A DNA stretch of 38,670 nucleotides from Gammaproteobacteria bacterium (lineage in GTDB: Bacteria; Pseudomonadota; Gammaproteobacteria; Pseudomonadales; Pseudohongiellaceae). The stretch covers positions 1-38,670 of the forward strand of contig PBTW01000072.1 of assembly GCA_002729315.1 (NCBI GenBank). Reading direction: 5' to 3'. The notes below the pieces were generated by a model. That model did no database searches, was not told the DNA's origin, and saw nothing but the letters and a program-made list of their open reading frames with translations. This document shows, piece by piece, positions 34,148-38,670 of the stretch (position 1 is its first letter; the number at the start of each line of letters is the position of its first letter). The translations under genes and the position numbers were made by a program.

Positions 34148-36421
34148 TCAGTTAGTACGTGAAGAGCGCAACAGCCGTTCAACACCCGCATTATACAAAG
34201 TCAGGTCAACCGCACACCTCACCATCTTTGCATCATCCATTTGCATCACTTGCTCAAGCAATTCTTGCGCCGCATTTCGGCTGATGCTGCGGATAACCGA
34301 TTTTACTTTCAGCAGTGATGCGGCGTTCATCGAAAGAATATCAAAGCCCATAGCCATAAGGAGTACAGCTGCACCGGGATCACCTGCCATCTCGCCACAG
34401 ATACTCACCGGTTTCGCAGCCTCTTTTGCTTCACGAACGACATGAACCAGAGCTCTCAACACGGCTGGATGAAACGCGCTGTATAAACTCGCCACCCGAG
34501 GGTTATTACGATCTACTGCCAGCAGATACTGGGTGAGGTCATTGCTTCCGATGGACACAAAATCAACCAACGAGGCAAGCGCTTTGGTTTGATAGACCGC
34601 CGCCGGTAGTTCAATCATTACCCCGACTGCTGGATATTTGATGCTGAGACCTTCCTGAATGAGCTCTCTGTAAGCTCTCTTGATTAACTGGATGGCCGAT
34701 TTCACTTCATTTACGTTGCTGATCATCGGCAACATAATCTGGAGATTTTCCAACCCCACGCTCGCTCTCATCATCGCTCTGATCTGGGCGGTAAAGATCT
34801 CAGGATGATCCAGCGTCACTCTGATTCCTCGCCATCCAAGGAATGGGTTCTCTTCTTCAATAGGAAAATACGACAGGGCCTTGTCTCCCCCAATGTCTAG
34901 AGTTCTCATTGTGACCGGCATAGGAGAAAACGCTTCAAGCTGTTCGCGGTAAATTTCTGCCTGTTCATGCTCGCTGGGAAACCGTTCACTGAGCAGAAAT
35001 GGAACTTCTGTTCTATAAAGGCCTACCCCTTCAGCTCCCTGATCAAGAGAACGTACAACGTCAGAGATCAGGCCCGTATTTACCCACAAATGAACCCGAT
35101 GCTTATCTGCGGTTATGCAGGGCAGATCTTTCAGCTCTTCCAGGCCTGCGATCAGCTCTGTCTGCTCTTTGATCGTATTCTCATAGCGCTGCCGAACGGT
35201 CTCAGATGGATTCCCTATTAGCTCTCCTTTGTAACCATCCAAAATCACTTCTTTGCCATCCAGCCGATTGATTGGTAGATCCACTACCCCCATGACCGTG
35301 GGAATCCCCATCGTTCGGGCCAAAATGGCCACATGAGAATTACCAGACCCTTTTAATGAAACAATGCCCTTAAGTTTGTTTTCCGGCACATCAGCCAGCA
35401 TCGCGGGCGTCACTTCCTCGCCGACCAATATGGTATTTTCTGAATACTCTTGATGTATCTGCTCTACTTGCTGTAGATAAAACAGGACTCGGCTGCACAG
35501 GTCTTTAATATCGACCGCTCGCTCCCGCAGATAATCATCAGGCATCATTTCAAAACTACGGATATGCTCCAGAGCCACTTCAGCGAGTGCACCCTGCGCC
35601 CAGTGTCCAACTTGAATTCGTTCAAGTACCTCCTTACCCAGAGCTTTATCATCGAGCATATGAAGATAGACATCAAAAAGTTGTCGCTCTTCCTCTGCAA
35701 CTTTCCCTGCCAGCCGCTCATGGATGTCTCGCATGTCTTGACGCACTTTGGCGAGCGCATCGTTAAAGACTTCGATTTCCTTGTTGAGATCACGCGCCTT
35801 TCTGATCGGCACTTGATACAGATTGGCCTTGGGGAAAACAACAATCATTTCACCAATCGCCACGCCGGAAGCCCCTGGTACACCGGCGAAAACGGTGTCT
35901 GAAATTCTTTGTCCGGAGGGGCTTATGCCAGCAATTGCGCCAGTTGCTTCAGCTGAGGCAATTACCCCTGCGAGCTGTGCTGACAGGGTGATCAGAAAGG
36001 CTTCTTCACCCTCATCAAATCCCCTCTGCTGCTCATGCTGAACAACCACTACCCCCAAAACATTCCGGTGGTGGATAATTGGCACGCCGAGAAAGGAGCG
36101 AAAGCTTTCTTCCCCGGTTTCCTTAATATAGTGGAAGCTGGGATGCTTAGAGGCATCCTCAAGATTGATTGGTTCCGCGTGTTTGGCCACAAGACCCACG
36201 AGCCCCTCACCGATTTCAAGACTCACATGGCCAATAGCCTCTTTTTTTAGGCCTCTGGATGCCATCAACACATGGGCGCTCATGTCCTTATCAAACAGAT
36301 AAACGGAGCAAACCTGAGTGGCCATCACTTCGCGGACGCGGACCACGATGATGTCCAGCGCTGACTGCAGGTCTCTCGCAGAATTAACCTGCTGAACTAT
36401 TTCCCGTAATTGCTCGAGCAT
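34148..36421 (-). CDS. ptsP: Phosphoenolpyruvate-protein phosphotransferase PtsP (EI-Ntr)
   Basis: The first enzyme of the nitrogen-related phosphotransferase system: it autophosphorylates from PEP and passes phosphate to NPr. The 757 residues contain an N-terminal GAF sensor domain (about 15-160), an enzyme-I N-terminal region, the swivelling phosphohistidine domain with His363 (SLKGSGNSHVAILART), and a PEP-binding TIM barrel (about 420-740) with GLYRTEVPFL, GSNDLTQYLLAVDRNNP and CGEMAGDP. In related bacteria the GAF domain senses glutamine or 2-oxoglutarate. It is co-oriented with rppH (99 bases upstream), the usual order. No ptsN or ptsO gene is in the window. Confidence 0.97.
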   Translation of the reverse strand: MLEQLREIVQQVNSARDLQSALDIIVVRVREVMATQVCSVYLFDKDMSAHVLMASRGLKKEAIGHVSLEIGEGLVGLVAKHAEPINLEDASKHPSFHYIKETGEESFRSFLGVPIIHHRNVLGVVVVQHEQQRGFDEGEEAFLITLSAQLAGVIASAEATGAIAGISPSGQRISDTVFAGVPGASGVAIGEMIVVFPKANLYQVPIRKARDLNKEIEVFNDALAKVRQDMRDIHERLAGKVAEEERQLFDVYLHMLDDKALGKEVLERIQVGHWAQGALAEVALEHIRSFEMMPDDYLRERAVDIKDLCSRVLFYLQQVEQIHQEYSENTILVGEEVTPAMLADVPENKLKGIVSLKGSGNSHVAILARTMGIPTVMGVVDLPINRLDGKEVILDGYKGELIGNPSETVRQRYENTIKEQTELIAGLEELKDLPCITADKHRVHLWVNTGLISDVVRSLDQGAEGVGLYRTEVPFLLSERFPSEHEQAEIYREQLEAFSPMPVTMRTLDIGGDKALSYFPIEEENPFLGWRGIRVTLDHPEIFTAQIRAMMRASVGLENLQIMLPMISNVNEVKSAIQLIKRAYRELIQEGLSIKYPAVGVMIELPAAVYQTKALASLVDFVSIGSNDLTQYLLAVDRNNPRVASLYSAFHPAVLRALVHVVREAKEAAKPVSICGEMAGDPGAAVLLMAMGFDILSMNAASLLKVKSVIRSISRNAAQELLEQVMQMDDAKMVRCAVDLTLYNAGVERLLRSSRTN

Positions 36422-36520
36422 AAATTGTCAGTTCCAGCCTCAAGCCAAGTCTCCATGGCGTTGCATGCACCACCGCCCACGGGTTGCGCCACGCACAAGG
36501 TTTCCGAACGTCCGCACCAG

Positions 36521-37003
36521 TTACTTGATATAGCGTTCAAGCGGGCCCAATAACTCGCGCAGCGCACGCCGGTAGACATCGCGTTTAAATTCGATGACCT
36601 GATTGACCGGATACCAATAGCTTACCCATCGCCAGTCGTCGAATTCAGGCTCTCCGAATTTATTCAGTTCAACTTGACTATCATCCGCTTCGAGTCCCAG
36701 CAAAAACCATTTCTGTTTTTGGCCGATGCAGCGAGGGTTCTTGTGGTAGCGAATATAATTCTTCGGCAGATCGTAGCGGAGCCATTCGGTAGTCTGATGC
36801 AGGACACTGACATCGTTCCCGCGCAATCCAACTTCCTCTTCAAGCTCGCGAAACAGCGCCTGCTCAATCGTCTCATCTTCATCAATACCTCCCTGCGGAA
36901 ACTGCCACGCGCTCTGGCCAATCCGCTTTGCCCACAGCAACTGGCCTCTGCGGTTGCAAATGACTATTCCGACGTTAGGACGATAGCCCTCTGAATCGAT
37001 CAT
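36521..37003 (-). CDS. rppH: RNA pyrophosphohydrolase
   Basis: A Nudix hydrolase that removes the 5' di- or triphosphate end of mRNAs, opening them to RNase E decay. The 160-residue product begins [17 protein letters not shown], the usual RppH start, preceded by an AGAGAGA ribosome binding site. The Nudix box is complete at residues 38-60 ([20 protein letters not shown] then VGL), and the C-terminal [25 protein letters not shown] block is family-specific. rppH-ptsP is a conserved pair in proteobacteria. It is divergent from the HAD gene across 224 bases containing an inverted repeat. Confidence 0.97.
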   Translation of the reverse strand: MIDSEGYRPNVGIVICNRRGQLLWAKRIGQSAWQFPQGGIDEDETIEQALFRELEEEVGLRGNDVSVLHQTTEWLRYDLPKNYIRYHKNPRCIGQKQKWFLLGLEADDSQVELNKFGEPEFDDWRWVSYWYPVNQVIEFKRDVYRRALRELLGPLERYIK

Positions 37004-37078
37004 TATTTTCTCTCTGGACAGGCAACTGACTCTATTGTTTCATAGTAGATCAAATTGGATCAATGAGGAGATTCCCGG

Positions 37079-37101
37079 TACAAAGGTGTAATTACTTTGT
37101 A
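37079..37101. repeat. Inverted repeat between rppH and the HAD gene
   Basis: TACAAAG (37079-37085) and CTTTGTA (37095-37101) form a perfect 7-bp inverted repeat with a 9-base spacer, 76 bases upstream of rppH and 127 upstream of the HAD gene. Arm length and centre spacing (16 bases) suit a dimeric regulator on one DNA face. Confidence 0.4.
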
Positions 37102-37227
37102 TTCAGTGGGTTAGCATTATCAAACAGTCACGCGGGCGAGACTGTTCCCTCTTGAACTAACCTAAGGTGATAAAAACGGTATACTGGTGTTATCCATTCG
37201 GGTCATTCGCTTTGGATTTCCATCGAT

Positions 37228-37902
37228 ATGAAAGGCCGCCTTGCTTTATTTGATCTCGACAATACCCTTCTTGCAGGTGATAGCGATCACGCATGGGGAG
37301 AGTTTCTGATCGAGCGCGGTCTGGTAGATGCAGACAGCCATCGTGCCGCCAATGATGCCTTTTATGAGAATTATCTAGCCGGCAAACTCGACATTCATGA
37401 TTATGTAAACTTCACCGTTGCCCCTGTGCTGAGCTACACGGAGGAGGAGCGCAATGACCTGCGTGATACCTTTATGCAAAAAGCGATCAGGCCCATAATC
37501 CTTCCTAAAGCGAGGGCTCTGATTGAGTCCTGTCAGGCACGCGGGGACACCTGCATTATCATTACCGCGACAAATGATTTCATCACTGCACCCATCGCCA
37601 AAGAGCTCGGAGTGGATGTTCTGATCGCTACACAACTTGAGACCATCGAGGGAAAATTGACTGGCAAGATACAGGGTGAGCCGTGCTATCACGAAGGCAA
37701 AGTAAAAAAACTGGCGGTCTGGATGCAGCAGGAAGCCTACTGCGGCCACCATTTTGACCTGTCTTCTGCCGTCTTCTATACTGATTCAATCAACGACTTA
37801 CCGCTTCTGAAAGAAGTCTCTGAGCCGGTTGCCGTTGACCCCGATGATTCGCTGAGGCGAGAAGCGCAGGCTAGACAATGGAAGGTCATCAGTTTACGTT
37901 AA
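37228..37902 (+). CDS. HAD-IB (SerB-like) phosphatase
   Basis: A 224-residue HAD hydrolase of subfamily IB. Motif I is ALFDLDNTLL with nucleophile Asp9 and Asp11; motif II is IITATNDF; the conserved lysine lies in HEGKVKKLAVW; motif IV is FYTDSINDLPLL. This is the Pseudomonas PA0335-type protein found next to rppH and ptsP; relatives have been annotated as phosphoserine or histidinol phosphatases, and the substrate here is not predictable. The ATG at 37228 gives the standard MKGRLALFDLDNT. The imelysin-like gene begins inside its last 25 bases. Confidence 0.93.
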   Translation: MKGRLALFDLDNTLLAGDSDHAWGEFLIERGLVDADSHRAANDAFYENYLAGKLDIHDYVNFTVAPVLSYTEEERNDLRDTFMQKAIRPIILPKARALIESCQARGDTCIIITATNDFITAPIAKELGVDVLIATQLETIEGKLTGKIQGEPCYHEGKVKKLAVWMQQEAYCGHHFDLSSAVFYTDSINDLPLLKEVSEPVAVDPDDSLRREAQARQWKVISLR

Positions 37903-38670
37903 AAAAAAGACCTGCCTTCGTAATTATCGCTGTGGCTTTGGTTTTCTGCGCTCTGGAAAGCTGCAGCGACCGCGACAACCTGTCGGACCATCAATCCATA
38001 AAGCCTGATACCACTGAAAGCTCAGGCGAAACGCCACTCTTACAACCCGAAGCAGGAAGTGCGCGGCGTATCCTAACGCCACTCTTACAACCCGAAGCAG
38101 AAAGCGCGCTGCGTGCCATCATACTGCAGTTTCCAGAACATCTGGATATGGGGCTTAGAGATGTAGTCGAAAAATTAGAAACGCTACAACTTTCTACCAG
38201 CAATTTTCTTGAGAATACTGGCGCCGAGACACTAGCAGCTGTCAGGGCGGCATGGCTTAGTGCTCACAATGCCTATGAGCAAACAACGCTCTACCGCAAA
38301 CTGTTTGAATCGTTCGCCGAAGAACCCGCGGTATTGCAGCTTGCCGAACATCAGTACTTTATTGATCACTGGCCAATTTATGCGGGTTACATCGATTACT
38401 TAGACAATTATCCGGGCAGTGGCTTGGTAAACGACATGACGGTGGCGCTTACATCTGAATCTGTCAGGGCGCAACATGGCCTGCTTGACATCCATGAGGC
38501 AGCTCTTGGCTTCCATGCGCTGGAGTTTCAGCTCTGGGGTGAAAACGTCAATGGCGATGACACCAGGCCTTACGATGACTTCGTTAAAGTCACTGACCCT
38601 GCCTCGCCCACAGCCATTGAGGGGATTCCAGCAGAGCAACTCCCGAGAAGTCGGCGACGACAATTTTTAG
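37878..38670 (+). CDS. Imelysin-like lipoprotein, N-terminal part
   Basis: 264 codons open to the right edge without a stop. The ATG at 37878 lies inside the end of the HAD gene, with AGG 7 bases upstream. A signal sequence (RPAFVIIAVALVFCALESC) gives a lipobox, LESC, with Cys29; the acidic residue at -2 is unusual. A polar linker holds a 15-residue tandem repeat (52-66, 67-81). After it the sequence is imelysin-like: WLSAHNAYEQTTLYR (126-140) and the family signature GFHALEFQLWG (211-221), with the His and Glu of the GxHxxE motif. Imelysins (ICMP, formerly peptidase M75) are iron-regulated surface or periplasmic proteins, often encoded with di-haem peroxidases and uptake genes. Those genes would lie beyond the window. 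Confidence 0.85.
   Translation, partial: MEGHQFTLKKRPAFVIIAVALVFCALESCSDRDNLSDHQSIKPDTTESSGETPLLQPEAGSARRILTPLLQPEAESALRAIILQFPEHLDMGLRDVVEKLETLQLSTSNFLENTGAETLAAVRAAWLSAHNAYEQTTLYRKLFESFAEEPAVLQLAEHQYFIDHWPIYAGYIDYLDNYPGSGLVNDMTVALTSESVRAQHGLLDIHEAALGFHALEFQLWGENVNGDDTRPYDDFVKVTDPASPTAIEGIPAEQLPRSRRRQFL
38031..38120 (+). repeat. Tandem 45-bp duplication in the imelysin-like gene
   Basis: Two adjacent in-frame 45-bp units (38031-38075 and 38076-38120). Their first 25 bases are identical and the remainder differs at several positions. They encode TPLLQPEAGSARRIL and TPLLQPEAESALRAI, in the linker between the lipid anchor and the folded domain. Confidence 0.85.

Noticed and set aside
1-38670. 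tRNA, rRNA, CRISPR array, insertion sequence, prophage or integron features
   Set aside because: No regularly spaced repeats, no transposase or integrase motifs, and no cloverleaf-like intergenic stretch were seen; the gaps are short and accounted for.

Overview
The window is a gene-dense stretch of a gammaproteobacterial chromosome. Nearly every gene has a recognisable Pseudomonadales-type homologue, and three runs follow the gene order I remember from Pseudomonas aeruginosa: hemX/hemD/hemC with divergent argH and, further on, lptM-lysA-dapF-DUF484; gshB-tonB-algH-ruvX then yggS-proC-yggT-metX-metW-rdgB-hemW; and folA-thyA-lgt with ptsP-rppH-HAD. Moderate GC and compact spacing suggest a small-genome marine or freshwater relative of that order. 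This placement is inference; no rRNA or other marker is present. I see no tRNA, rRNA, insertion sequence, prophage or CRISPR array.

Layout. 1-1933: haem synthesis genes hemX (partial), hemD and hemC on the minus strand. 2083-3483: argH, divergent from hemC. 3535-6927: a secreted Deg-type serine protease, divergent from an OmpR-type response regulator and its histidine kinase. 6934-10629: a three-gene ABC-2/Gld-like exporter operon on the minus strand. 10965-13994: lptM-lysA-dapF-DUF484 (lipopolysaccharide-transport lipoprotein, last steps of lysine and meso-DAP metabolism). 14004-19593: a glycosyltransferase block, with a 1058-residue three-domain enzyme facing a minus-strand operon of two GT2 enzymes and a small membrane protein. 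19786-22702: gshB-tonB-algH-ruvX. 22825-23064: an unrecognised 79-residue protein. 23314-29129: yggS, proC, yggT, metX-metW, rdgB, hemW. 29197-30989: phhB and a broken argA. 30997-33188: lgt-thyA-folA, minus strand. 33296-34123: an NRDE/TANGO2 protein. 34148-37003: rppH-ptsP, minus strand. 37228-38670: a HAD phosphatase and the start of an imelysin-like lipoprotein.

How the genes fit together. Most are biosynthetic housekeeping: haem, arginine, lysine and peptidoglycan, glutathione, proline, methionine and folate/thymidylate. Envelope functions recur: Lgt would lipidate LptM and the imelysin-like protein, the Deg protease would act in the periplasm, and the glycosyltransferases presumably build a surface glycan. 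The most unusual points are the argA gene with two independent lesions (start codon apparently changed to AGG, plus a frameshift), the glycosyltransferase block joining two normally separate syntenic blocks at the place where xerC is usually found, a perfect 14-bp palindrome exactly between the -35 and -10 of the two-component operon, a structured leader in front of gshB, and a recent-looking 45-bp tandem duplication in the imelysin-like gene. I found no wholly new system; the glycosyltransferase block is the best candidate for unexplored biology.
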